Positions 1 through 6,968 of a stretch of DNA of 9,173 nucleotides are shown in pieces. Each line of letters begins with the position of its first letter. Within the stretch, counting starts at the first letter, position 1. The stretch is taken from assembly GCA_021161495.1 (NCBI GenBank), contig JAGHAO010000154.1, positions 1 through 9,173 of the forward strand, in the 5' to 3' direction. A program made the position numbers and the translations under genes. This DNA comes from Caldisericaceae bacterium (lineage in GTDB: Bacteria > Caldisericota > Caldisericia > Caldisericales > Caldisericaceae). Below the pieces are notes generated by a model that had not been told where the DNA came from, did not search any database, and saw nothing but the letters and a program-made list of their open reading frames with translations.

Positions 1-1
1 T

Positions 2-682
2 TGTTGTATTATCGTACTTGGTGGAGACGGAACAAACAGGTTAGTTAGCAAAGGGATCACAAATACTCCGATTATCCCCGTTTCCACCGGCACAAACAAT
101 GCGTTCCCGAAATTTTACGAAGGGACAACAGTGGGGCTTGCACTCGCTGCGATAAAAAAATTAGGAAAAATAGAAAACCGATTTCTCTTAAAGCAGAAAA
201 AACTCGAAATTTTCGAAAATGAAAAGTTAAAGGACATTGCGCTTGTGGATATTGCTATTATAAAAGGCGATTTTACAGGCTCAAAAGCCGTTACGGAACC
301 GGGCAAAATCAAAGAACTATTCGTAAACTTCGCAGAACCCGGAGCCATAGGCCTGTCATCGATTTTCGCATATCATACACCTATCCGAAGAGGTTCGGAC
401 CTCTGGGGCAGGTGCATTCTCGGAGAAGGCAAAATTAAAATAAAAATTCCGATAATGCCCGGAAAAACAGACACAGTTAAAATCAAAGAGATAGAAGTTC
501 TCAAACGAACGGACAATGCAAAAATTTCATTTTACCCTTCCGTTGCGGCTCTGGACGGAGAAAGGACAATTTACATAAACAGCGGAGAGTTCTCCATAAG
601 AACAAACCCGAATGGCGTGAACCTTATCGATATCGATAAAGTTTTATCGGAAGCCTCTTTAAAGAAATTTTTTGTGCTATAA
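2..682 (+). CDS. AcoX-type ATP-NAD kinase-like protein, 5'-truncated by window edge
   Basis: The open frame runs in from the left edge and leaves 226 residues of the C-terminal part. The nucleotide-binding signature GGDGT is seen at partial residues 7-11, followed about 20 residues later by STGTNNAFP (codons from position 83). The second motif, together with a later GLSSI segment and a C-terminal 'GVNLIDIDKVL' segment, is what I know from the AcoX branch of the ATP-NAD kinase superfamily rather than from ordinary NAD kinases. Members are named after the acetoin catabolism cluster, but their substrate is poorly established; binding of ATP and a nicotinamide nucleotide is inferred from the family. 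An internal GTG at 131 is not the start, because the conserved motifs lie upstream of it. A nicotinamidase follows after 22 bases, which fits a role in NAD(P) metabolism. The true start lies outside the window. Confidence 0.75.
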   Translation, partial: CCIIVLGGDGTNRLVSKGITNTPIIPVSTGTNNAFPKFYEGTTVGLALAAIKKLGKIENRFLLKQKKLEIFENEKLKDIALVDIAIIKGDFTGSKAVTEPGKIKELFVNFAEPGAIGLSSIFAYHTPIRRGSDLWGRCILGEGKIKIKIPIMPGKTDTVKIKEIEVLKRTDNAKISFYPSVAALDGERTIYINSGEFSIRTNPNGVNLIDIDKVLSEASLKKFFVL

Positions 683-692
683 TCATCTCTGC

Positions 693-700
693 GGAGGTGA
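693..700 (+). promoter_or_regulatory. Ribosome binding site of the nicotinamidase gene
   Basis: GGAGGTGA lies 4 bases before the ATG at 705. It is the best Shine-Dalgarno match at this junction and decides for the ATG at 705 over an in-frame GTG at 672, which would overlap the upstream gene and add eleven residues unlike the family. Confidence 0.75.
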
Positions 701-704
701 TGAA

Positions 705-1220
705 ATGAAAAGAGCCTTAATCATAGTGGATATGCTGAAAGATTTCGTGGAGGACCGGGGAGCGTTGAAAGTGGAGGGGGCAAAAGAAATTGTGCCTTTC
801 ATAAAAGGGCTTAAAGCAGGATTTAAGAGTGAAGGTTCCCCCGTAATATACGTTTGCGACTCCCATTCGAAAAACGATCCCGAATTCGAGTTATGGCCGC
901 CTCACTGTGTCGAAGGAACCGAAGGTGCCGAAGTTACGGACGATCTAAAGCCCGATAAAGATGACTACGTAATAAAGAAAACAACGTATTCCGGGTTTCA
1001 CGGAACAAATCTCGGTAAACTCTTGAAAGATTTATCCGTTCAAACGGTATGGATTTGCGGCGTTGCAATGAATATCTGCGTGCATTACACGGCAGCGGAC
1101 GCGAGAATGAACGGATACGATGTCGTTGTTCCTTTGGGCGGAACCAAGGGGCTAACGAAAGAAGACGAAGAATATATGAAGAAACAATTTGCAAACGTAT
1201 TGAAAGTAAAACTTATATAA
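705..1220 (+). CDS. Nicotinamidase / isochorismatase-family cysteine hydrolase
   Basis: This 171-residue protein is full length for the family. It begins with the hallmark ALIIVDMLKDF, which supplies the catalytic Asp9. A basic residue at Lys91 or Lys92 before YSGF and Cys125 in the GVAMNICVHYTAADA motif complete the Asp-Lys-Cys triad. Asp52, His54 and His67 in the D-S-H and WPPHCV segments match the three metal ligands of archaeal-type nicotinamidases, which argues for nicotinamidase over plain isochorismatase. The expected reaction is hydrolysis of nicotinamide to nicotinate and ammonia in the cytoplasm, feeding NAD salvage. The position directly after an NAD kinase-like gene supports this. 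Ureide or other amide hydrolases of the same fold remain possible. It lies 10 bases before the next gene, so the two are probably cotranscribed. Confidence 0.85.
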   Translation: MKRALIIVDMLKDFVEDRGALKVEGAKEIVPFIKGLKAGFKSEGSPVIYVCDSHSKNDPEFELWPPHCVEGTEGAEVTDDLKPDKDDYVIKKTTYSGFHGTNLGKLLKDLSVQTVWICGVAMNICVHYTAADARMNGYDVVVPLGGTKGLTKEDEEYMKKQFANVLKVKLI

Positions 1221-1230
1221 AGGGGGTAAA

Positions 1231-1860
1231 ATGAAATCAAAAGAAGATTTGTTAGAAGAAATTGCGAATGCGGGCAAAGAAGGAATTACCTTAACAAAAC
1301 TGGTAGGAAGAAAAAGGAAGGATATGGCCGTAGGAAAAGAACTCCTCGGCGAACTTATCGAACTCAAAAAAATTGTTAAAAAGGGAAGCAGGTTTTACCT
1401 TGCAGGAATCAAACCGACCCGGAAAAGAAAAAAGAAGAATTACGTTACGAGAGAAGAATTGGAAGGGATTCTCGAAGAAGTGTACAAGGACATTGCTCTG
1501 CTTAAAGACAGGATTGACAGGGCGTTTGAGTATGTTGACGAAGTATTTCTTGAAACAAGAAGCAGAGTGAGAAAGAAAAATCTTCCCGAAATTTCCGATA
1601 TGCAAATTGCATACGACAATGTAAACAGAAAAGAAAACGCCGGGGATTCCGTCCCCATCTCTTCTTTTAAAAAAGAACTCAGGAGAATGGGGTTCGAATT
1701 CGACGAAGACGAACTAAACGAAAAACTGTTGGAACTCGACAGAAAGGAAATTATCTATTTGCAAATAGCGAATAATCCGGACGAACTTCCCAACAAAGAA
1801 TACGGGATTCAAAGCGACAGAGGATTTTTATTCTATATTACATGGATAAAGAGAAGTTAG
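1231..1860 (+). CDS. Two-winged-helix protein, putative DNA-binding partner of the downstream ATPase
   Basis: I do not recognise a named family for this 209-residue protein. Residues about 3-59 look like a winged helix: helices around LLEEIANAG and LTKLVGR, a recognition-like helix AVGKELLGELIELKKI, then a short wing ending FYLAG. A strongly basic linker (residues 61-69, KPTRKRKKK) follows, then a charged helical segment (about 73-118) that could form a coiled coil or dimer interface. Residues about 126-209 resemble a second winged helix, with a helix-rich LRRMGFEFDEDELNEKLLELDRKE part and a beta wing. There are no membrane segments or obvious catalytic residues. AGGGGG at 1221-1226 is a good ribosome binding site for the ATG. 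Its last 19 bases overlap the ATPase gene, implying translational coupling. A DNA-recognition or regulatory subunit is inferred. Confidence 0.7.
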   Translation: MKSKEDLLEEIANAGKEGITLTKLVGRKRKDMAVGKELLGELIELKKIVKKGSRFYLAGIKPTRKRKKKNYVTREELEGILEEVYKDIALLKDRIDRAFEYVDEVFLETRSRVRKKNLPEISDMQIAYDNVNRKENAGDSVPISSFKKELRRMGFEFDEDELNEKLLELDRKEIIYLQIANNPDELPNKEYGIQSDRGFLFYITWIKRS

Positions 1861-3737
1861 AAGCATTTAAAAAACAGCATCCTTATAAAAGCGGTGTTGT
1901 TAACAGCCCCTGGGACGAAGTCGTAATCGACGCGGAAGAAGTCCATAAAAAACCGTTCGAAAAAATAATAAACGCGGTAAGCAGCGTCAAAAGCACCAAA
2001 AAATCTTCGATTTTCGTTTTGCAGGGAGAGCCCGGTTCCGGTAAATCGCACCTGCTGTGGCGCATAGCGAAAAATACGGAGAAAAAGCAATTTCTATTTG
2101 TGAACATCACGCCATACGTTACGGTTAACGGAGTTTCGTTTATCACAATGTTGGAAAGCACCGTGGATAGCTTGCAGAAAATCCATCCCGCACTGAAATC
2201 AAGGCCGATTGACCACATTATCGGATGGACAGTAAAAGAAGGGCTCAAAGATTATGTTCCGAACAGAGAAATGAAAAGGTATTCCTTTGTTTTCGAAACT
2301 ATCCTGTCGAGCACAAAACTTCCGTTTGTCGCAAAAACAACATTCGAAACAATTCCGAAAGAAAGCCGCAAAATCTTAGTTAAATCAATCAAATCAAACC
2401 TCATTGCGAATAACCCGAAAATGCCGAGATACTTTTTTAACTTACTAATAAAAATGCTTGAGCCGGAAACTTTTCCTCTTGCCATAAGTTTTTTGAAGGG
2501 AGAAAAACTTTCTCCGAAAGAACTCAAAAGTTTGGAACTATCCGGCAATTTTTCCCTTAATGAGGACGTGGCATACAGGATATTGTATTCTTTGTTTAAC
2601 TTCTCCCCGTTTCCGTTCATAATTTCAATAGACCAAATAGAAACACTGGACTACCATCTTTCGAAAAACAAAATCAGAGAATTCTTCGAAAAAATCGTCA
2701 GGCTGTTTTCGAATTCCGGGAACGTGATGTTCTTACTTTCCGTGCAGACGCAAACATTTAAAAAATGGGAAAAATTCCTCCCCGCGCATATCACGGACAG
2801 GCTTTCAATGAGGACGACAATTTACCCCATCACATTGGAAGACGCAAAAGCGATTGTGCGCAAGAGAAACACTTTTTACTGGAGGCAAATCGGTGTAAAT
2901 CCGAAAGATCCCCTGTATCCGTTCAACGAAGAATCCCTCAAAGAAATTTATTACGCAGGAAACAGAAATCCGAGAAGGTTCATAAATGCACTGGATTATT
3001 TATTGGAAAAAGGAACGGTTAAAACAGCGGAAAATCAAAAACTGCCCGATGTTTTTCAAAGATACGTGAAAATTGCGGAAACGGAAAATTTGCGTTACGA
3101 AATCGCGGATCTGTTTGTAAAAGTGTTCGGTAGCAAAGTGCTAAAAAAAACAACCACCTACTTTGCCGTTACCATTAACGATACGGTATTCGCACTGAAC
3201 AATTCGAGGTATTCCGTTTATTCGTGCGTAAAATTTTTGGCAAAGACGCTCAAAAAGCAAAATTTTTCCGGAGCGATACTGTTAAGAGAAAACAAATTAA
3301 AAATAAGAAACAGTGCGGTAAAAACGCTGTACTTAATAAAAAAATACAATATATACGTTCATTATTACGACAACGCAACGGCGAAAAATGTTGTGGCTAT
3401 CGCAAAATTACTGAGAGATACGGAATCGGGGGATACCGAACTCGGAATACAAGAAGTGCGTAAATTTGCAGCGGGCAAATTAAAAGAACTCTTGCCGTTT
3501 GTTTTCAAAAAGAGCCCTCTGAAAGAGGCCCGCGTTAAAACAAACAAAAATAAGGATATCGAAAAAATAAAAAGATTCATATCGAAGATCACGGTAACAA
3601 CAAGGACAAAAGTCATTAGAAATACGGGAGTTTCGCCTAATGAAACGGACGCCGTGCTGAAAAAACTCGAAAAAGACGGCAAAATAAGGCTAATGAAGAG
3701 AAACAGCGAGGTATGGATATTCAAGAATGAAACTTAA
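1842..3737 (+). CDS. AAA-type P-loop ATPase with C-terminal winged helix
   Basis: This 631-residue protein has an N-terminal SPWDEVVIDAEEVH segment (from about residue 22). Walker A is GEPGSGKS at residues 62-69. The Walker B strand FPFIISIDQIE has Asp264 and Glu267, a DQxE form instead of the usual DE. A sensor 1-like strand NVMFLLSVQTQ lies at about 294-304 and a sensor 2-like NRNPRRF at 374-380. The order resembles Orc1/Cdc6-like or STAND-like AAA ATPases. Residues about 420-530 form an alpha/beta region I cannot assign, with a RENK at 482-485. The last about 60 residues (TTRTKVIRNTGVSPNETDAVLKKLEKDGKIRLM) look like a winged helix. No strong ribosome binding site precedes the ATG, but it lies inside the end of the upstream gene, so coupled translation is likely. 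ATP-driven loading or switching on DNA is inferred; the exact family is not recognised. Confidence 0.8.
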   Translation: MDKEKLEAFKKQHPYKSGVVNSPWDEVVIDAEEVHKKPFEKIINAVSSVKSTKKSSIFVLQGEPGSGKSHLLWRIAKNTEKKQFLFVNITPYVTVNGVSFITMLESTVDSLQKIHPALKSRPIDHIIGWTVKEGLKDYVPNREMKRYSFVFETILSSTKLPFVAKTTFETIPKESRKILVKSIKSNLIANNPKMPRYFFNLLIKMLEPETFPLAISFLKGEKLSPKELKSLELSGNFSLNEDVAYRILYSLFNFSPFPFIISIDQIETLDYHLSKNKIREFFEKIVRLFSNSGNVMFLLSVQTQTFKKWEKFLPAHITDRLSMRTTIYPITLEDAKAIVRKRNTFYWRQIGVNPKDPLYPFNEESLKEIYYAGNRNPRRFINALDYLLEKGTVKTAENQKLPDVFQRYVKIAETENLRYEIADLFVKVFGSKVLKKTTTYFAVTINDTVFALNNSRYSVYSCVKFLAKTLKKQNFSGAILLRENKLKIRNSAVKTLYLIKKYNIYVHYYDNATAKNVVAIAKLLRDTESGDTELGIQEVRKFAAGKLKELLPFVFKKSPLKEARVKTNKNKDIEKIKRFISKITVTTRTKVIRNTGVSPNETDAVLKKLEKDGKIRLMKRNSEVWIFKNET

Positions 3738-4491
3738 ATTTTCAGTCAGCGAAATCGTAACCGCATTCAAATGCCCGATGCATTTTTTCCTGAAACGCAA
3801 AGGGAAAAACGCATTTTTTTACTATCCCGGAAACGAAAATTTGGGAACATTCGTCCACCTCGTTCTGTCCCGCTTTGCAAAATTTGTAAAGAAACGAACG
3901 TTGTTCTCGCAAGATCTCACGATAGACGCTACAATGAAAAAAATCTTTACAGAGGTTTCTTTTTCCTGGCACGGAAACACGGATTTTGAAAAAGCCTGGC
4001 AATACATAGAGCCTGTATTAGCCTACTTCGATTTTATCACAAAAGGGAAAAGCCCGGACGAAATAGCCGATATGTTTGTTTTCAGTGAAAAATCTTTCAC
4101 CGTGGATATGGAAAACACAAACGTAACGGGGAAATTCGATATTTTACTGAAAGACGGAGATACGTTTAAAATAATCGACTACAAGACAAGAAAAAGCGAA
4201 ATTGATTTTGACGGCATTCAAATTGCGATTTACAAATATGCGGTGGAAAAAATATTCGACAAAAAAGCGGTTCCGCTTATAATAAGTATCTCAGACGACG
4301 AAGTATATACGGAAAAATTCACCGAAGAAGAATACGGCGAACTAATCAAAGCGGTGCACGCCAAAATTCGGGAGATGAAACAGATAATAAGCGGAGAAAT
4401 CATACCGGAACGCACCGCGGAAAAAGAAATTTGCAGGCACTGCTCTATGCGGTATAACTGCGAAACATTTTTTAAGGAGGTTTTTCAATGA
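3727..4491 (+). CDS. Cas4/RecB-like PD-(D/E)XK nuclease with Fe-S cluster cysteines
   Basis: The 254-residue protein opens with FSVSEIVTAFKCPMHFFL, the start typical of Cas4, AddB and Dna2-type RecB-family nucleases. GTFVH at residues 40-44 gives the early motif with His44. Asp138 in GKFD and Asp151-Tyr-Lys153 give the D...(D/E)xK catalytic core, and Gln165 and Tyr169 form the QxxxY motif. Cys16 and the C-terminal Cys236, Cys239 and Cys245 have the C...CxxCx5C arrangement of a 4Fe-4S cluster. All catalytic residues are present, so an active metal-dependent DNA nuclease is expected, with the cluster stabilising the fold around DNA ends. No CRISPR array, Cas1/Cas2 or helicase gene is present nearby. 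The gene overlaps the ATPase by 11 bases and the FRG gene by 4, so it probably works with them. It is Cas4-like, not a proven Cas4. Confidence 0.85.
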   Translation: MKLKFSVSEIVTAFKCPMHFFLKRKGKNAFFYYPGNENLGTFVHLVLSRFAKFVKKRTLFSQDLTIDATMKKIFTEVSFSWHGNTDFEKAWQYIEPVLAYFDFITKGKSPDEIADMFVFSEKSFTVDMENTNVTGKFDILLKDGDTFKIIDYKTRKSEIDFDGIQIAIYKYAVEKIFDKKAVPLIISISDDEVYTEKFTEEEYGELIKAVHAKIREMKQIISGEIIPERTAEKEICRHCSMRYNCETFFKEVFQ

Positions 4492-5294
4492 AAGAAAACG
4501 AATTTACGGTGCAATCCTGGGAAGAAATAATGGAACTTCTGTATAAAGATTCGAGAACGCTTAAAAGCATAGGAAGATTCCGTTCTGACTATGTTTATAG
4601 GGGGCTTTCCGACAAAAATTACGATTTAAAAACCGGGCTTATGCGCCTCGGAGGCTCTTATTGGATTCTGGAACAGCACCTCATAAGAAACTTCATAAAA
4701 TACGCAGGAGTGAATCCGAAAGAGCATTCCATATGGACGTGGCTTTCCATAGCAAGGCACCACGGGCTTCCCACAAGGCTCCTCGACTGGACGTATTCCC
4801 CTCTCATAGCAATGCACTTTGCAACGAGCAATATGGAACAGTACGACAAAGACGGAGTGATATGGTGCGTTGACTATATAAAACTTCACGAATTTTTGCC
4901 ATCACGTTTCAAAGAAATCCTTGAAAAAGAAAACGCCGATATATTTACAACGGAGATGCTTTCCGAAATATCTCAAACAATAGAAGATTTTCCGCACGAA
5001 GGAGAAAGTAACTTTGCCCTGTTTTTCGAACCCCCTTCGATGGATCAGAGAATAGTGAACCAATTCGCCCTGCACTCCGTAACATCTCGCGCCACCGTAA
5101 AAATGGAGGATATCCTGAGTAAGCACCCGGAACTTTACAAAAAAGTGATCATTCCGAAAGAAATAAAATGGGAGATAAGAGACAAATTGGATCAGTCAAA
5201 CATTCACGAAAGGGTGCTCTTCCCGGGGCTGGACGGTTTAAGTATGTGGCTTACGAGATATTATTCTTGCAAAAATTACGATATTAAAAAATAG
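4488..5294 (+). CDS. FRG-domain protein
   Basis: The 268-residue protein carries a clear FRG domain. The name-giving Phe-Arg-Gly appears as YRG at residues 37-39 after a YVYRG strand. The central signature ARHHGLPTRLLDWTYSPLIA starts at residue 89 and keeps His91, His92, Gly93, Arg97, Asp100 and Trp101. The C-terminal FPGLDGLSMWL is also typical. FRG domains are common in small accessory proteins of bacteria and phages, often near defence or toxin genes; their biochemistry is unsettled. AAGGAGGT at 4474-4481 is a strong ribosome binding site, and the ATG overlaps the nuclease stop as ATGA. This makes it the likely last gene of the 1231-5294 group. An effector or toxin role is inference from neighbours. 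No signal peptide or membrane segment is seen, so a cytoplasmic protein is expected. Confidence 0.85.
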   Translation: MKENEFTVQSWEEIMELLYKDSRTLKSIGRFRSDYVYRGLSDKNYDLKTGLMRLGGSYWILEQHLIRNFIKYAGVNPKEHSIWTWLSIARHHGLPTRLLDWTYSPLIAMHFATSNMEQYDKDGVIWCVDYIKLHEFLPSRFKEILEKENADIFTTEMLSEISQTIEDFPHEGESNFALFFEPPSMDQRIVNQFALHSVTSRATVKMEDILSKHPELYKKVIIPKEIKWEIRDKLDQSNIHERVLFPGLDGLSMWLTRYYSCKNYDIKK

Positions 5295-5323
5295 TTGCAA
5301 ATAAAAGCAAAACAAATTACTAT
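5295..5323 (+). promoter_or_regulatory. Possible internal promoter before the OsmC gene
   Basis: The 54-base gap between the FRG stop and the OsmC start is very A/T-rich. TTGCAA (5295-5300) and TACTAT (5318-5323) stand 17 bases apart, each matching four of six positions of the sigma-70 consensus. An overlapping TATAAA lies at 5321-5326. It could give the OsmC, reductase and ATPase genes their own transcript. The match is weak, and AT-rich sequence produces such matches by chance. Confidence 0.3.
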
Positions 5324-5348
5324 AAATAAAAAGCAGGGAGGTATCATT

Positions 5349-5786
5349 ATGGCTGAAGATAATGTAACTAAAATCGAATTAAAGCAAGCCTACGGCTTGA
5401 CAGTGATGGCAAGGGGAGATTCCAACCACTGGGTTGTTATGGACGGCCCCGAAGCATTCAACGGGCACAGTGCGGCAACAAGGCCTATGGAACTTTTACT
5501 TATGGCGCTTGCAGGGTGCACAAGTCAGGACGTGATCTCCATCCTGGATAAAATGAAGGTGAAATACAGGGATTACAAATTGGAGATTACCGCGGAACGC
5601 GCTCCGAACCATCCGAAGGTTTACACGAAGATTCACTTAAAATATATGATTTGGGGAGACGTTCCCGAAGATAAATTCAAAACCGCAATCGAACTTTCCG
5701 AAACAAAATACTGCTCGGCAAGTGCAATGCTCAAAAAAGCGGCGGACGTTTCCTACGAATACGTGATTTACAGAGACAACGAATAG
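5349..5786 (+). CDS. OsmC-family peroxide/thiol stress protein
   Basis: The 145-residue length is typical of OsmC/YhfA-type proteins. The two redox cysteines are present: Cys57 in the helix ELLLMALAGCTSQDV and Cys122 in TKYCSASAML. Glu48 (RPMELLLMAL) takes the position of the conserved active-site glutamate. Family members reduce organic hydroperoxides in the cytoplasm using these cysteines, although YhfA-like members have unsettled substrates. The start at ATG 5349 is chosen because AGGGAGGT (5335-5342) lies 6 bases upstream. An in-frame TTG at 5295 directly after the previous stop would add 18 residues, largely lysine, isoleucine and glutamine, that do not look like the family. It is followed after 9 bases by the reductase gene and is probably cotranscribed with it. 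Confidence 0.88.
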   Translation: MAEDNVTKIELKQAYGLTVMARGDSNHWVVMDGPEAFNGHSAATRPMELLLMALAGCTSQDVISILDKMKVKYRDYKLEITAERAPNHPKVYTKIHLKYMIWGDVPEDKFKTAIELSETKYCSASAMLKKAADVSYEYVIYRDNE

Positions 5787-5795
5787 CTGTTATAA

Positions 5796-6968
5796 ATGGA
5801 GGAATACGATACCATTGTAATAGGAGGCGGCCCTGTGGGTTTGAGGGCCGCACACCTTATTGCCGAAGCGGGCTTTACCGTTACGGTGGTAGAAAAAAAT
5901 AAAGAAATAGGTTTCCCCAACCATTGTTCCGGGCTTGTTTCCGCAAATTTTGTTTCAAAATATACGGAAGCGCAAGAGACCGTACTGAACGGAATAAAAG
6001 GTGCTATGGTTACTTGCGAAAATTCAACGCTTGAATTTAAAGATGCAAAGTTTCACGCCTTTGCAATCGACAGAGAAAAGTTCGACAAACTATTGGCGAA
6101 AAAGGCGGTAAAAGACGGCGTTAAAATTCTAACGGGGGAAGAGCCCGAATCCGTAAAAAAGAATAGCAGATTCACCGGAATAAAATTGAAAAGCGGTAAA
6201 ATACTTCAAAGCCGCACGTTCGTCATAGCCTCAGGAGCAAACAGCGGGGTTTCCAAACTTTTCGGGCTTTACAACAAACCGATGGAAATAATCCACACCA
6301 TCCAAGCGGAAGCGGAAATGGAAATCCCGGATAAAGAAATCGTTTACGTATTTATAAACAAAAAACTTTTCGGAAATTGGTTCGGTTGGATTATCCCCAC
6401 CGGCAACAACACCGTGAAAGTGGGGCTCGGAACGGATAAAAAAGAAGACATAATGAAACTGTTCGATAGGTTTATCTCGGAAACCGAAATGCTGAAAAAC
6501 GCAAATATAAGGAAAAATCCCGTAGCGTGGATAATCCCGATCGGTATCTCTCAAAAAACGGCGAACCTGAACGCACTCGTTGCAGGGGATTCCGCAACGC
6601 AGGTAAAACCGCTTTCGGGAGGGGGATTGTTTACCGGTATGTTCGGGGGAGAAATCGCGGCGCAAGTTATTGTCTCGGCACTTAAAAGCAATCCTGAATC
6701 AGCGGACTTATCGAAATACGAAACGCTCGTCTTCGAAAAAATAACTCCCACCGTAAAAAGAGGGCTCATTTTAAGGAAGATATACAAAACAATACCCGAC
6801 AAAGACAAAGCGAGTTTCCTTGAAGCCTTAGACAACCCGGAAGCTAAAAAAATCATAACAACTTACGGGGATATAGATTACCCCTATCTAACCGGGCTGA
6901 AACTTCTGAAATTCGTAAGGAAGCCTCTCTTGAAATACTTTACCGAAATGCTAAGGAGCGCAATATGA
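5796..6968 (+). CDS. Geranylgeranyl reductase family FAD-dependent oxidoreductase
   Basis: This 390-residue flavoprotein starts with the dinucleotide-binding motif IVIGGGPVG (Gly10, Gly12, Gly15) and ends that fold with Glu33 (VVEKN), which binds the adenosine ribose. FPNHCSGLVS at 40-49 corresponds to the Pro-x-x-Cys-x-Gly motif of geranylgeranyl reductases. VAGDSATQVKPLSGGGL (about 262-278, with Asp265) is the second FAD-binding motif. The family saturates isoprenoid chains of lipids, chlorophyll or quinones; the bacterial substrate here is unknown. The N-terminal motif fixes the ATG at 5796, although no clear ribosome binding site precedes it, so translation may be coupled to the OsmC gene ending 9 bases before. 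It overlaps the next gene as ATGA. Other FAD-dependent hydroxylase-type functions cannot be excluded. Confidence 0.85.
   Translation: MEEYDTIVIGGGPVGLRAAHLIAEAGFTVTVVEKNKEIGFPNHCSGLVSANFVSKYTEAQETVLNGIKGAMVTCENSTLEFKDAKFHAFAIDREKFDKLLAKKAVKDGVKILTGEEPESVKKNSRFTGIKLKSGKILQSRTFVIASGANSGVSKLFGLYNKPMEIIHTIQAEAEMEIPDKEIVYVFINKKLFGNWFGWIIPTGNNTVKVGLGTDKKEDIMKLFDRFISETEMLKNANIRKNPVAWIIPIGISQKTANLNALVAGDSATQVKPLSGGGLFTGMFGGEIAAQVIVSALKSNPESADLSKYETLVFEKITPTVKRGLILRKIYKTIPDKDKASFLEALDNPEAKKIITTYGDIDYPYLTGLKLLKFVRKPLLKYFTEMLRSAI

Noticed and set aside
131..682. Complete gene starting at GTG 131
   Set aside because: The same frame is open to the window edge and holds the GGDGT and STGTNNAFP motifs upstream of 131.
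672..704. Longer nicotinamidase start at GTG 672
   Set aside because: It overlaps the upstream gene, adds residues unlike the family, and the GGAGGTGA at 693-700 points to ATG 705.
3365..3724. Minus-strand frame of 119 codons inside the ATPase gene
   Set aside because: It lies opposite a well-supported gene, has no ribosome binding site, and its low-complexity hydrophobic translation is what the complement of lysine/glutamate-rich coding sequence gives.
1231..5294. BREX, DISARM or AddAB system
   Set aside because: No PglZ, methyltransferase, SNF2-type or UvrD-type helicase gene is present; only the ATPase and nuclease types are vaguely shared.
5295..5348. OsmC start at TTG 5295
   Set aside because: The extra 18 residues do not resemble the family and a clear ribosome binding site serves ATG 5349.
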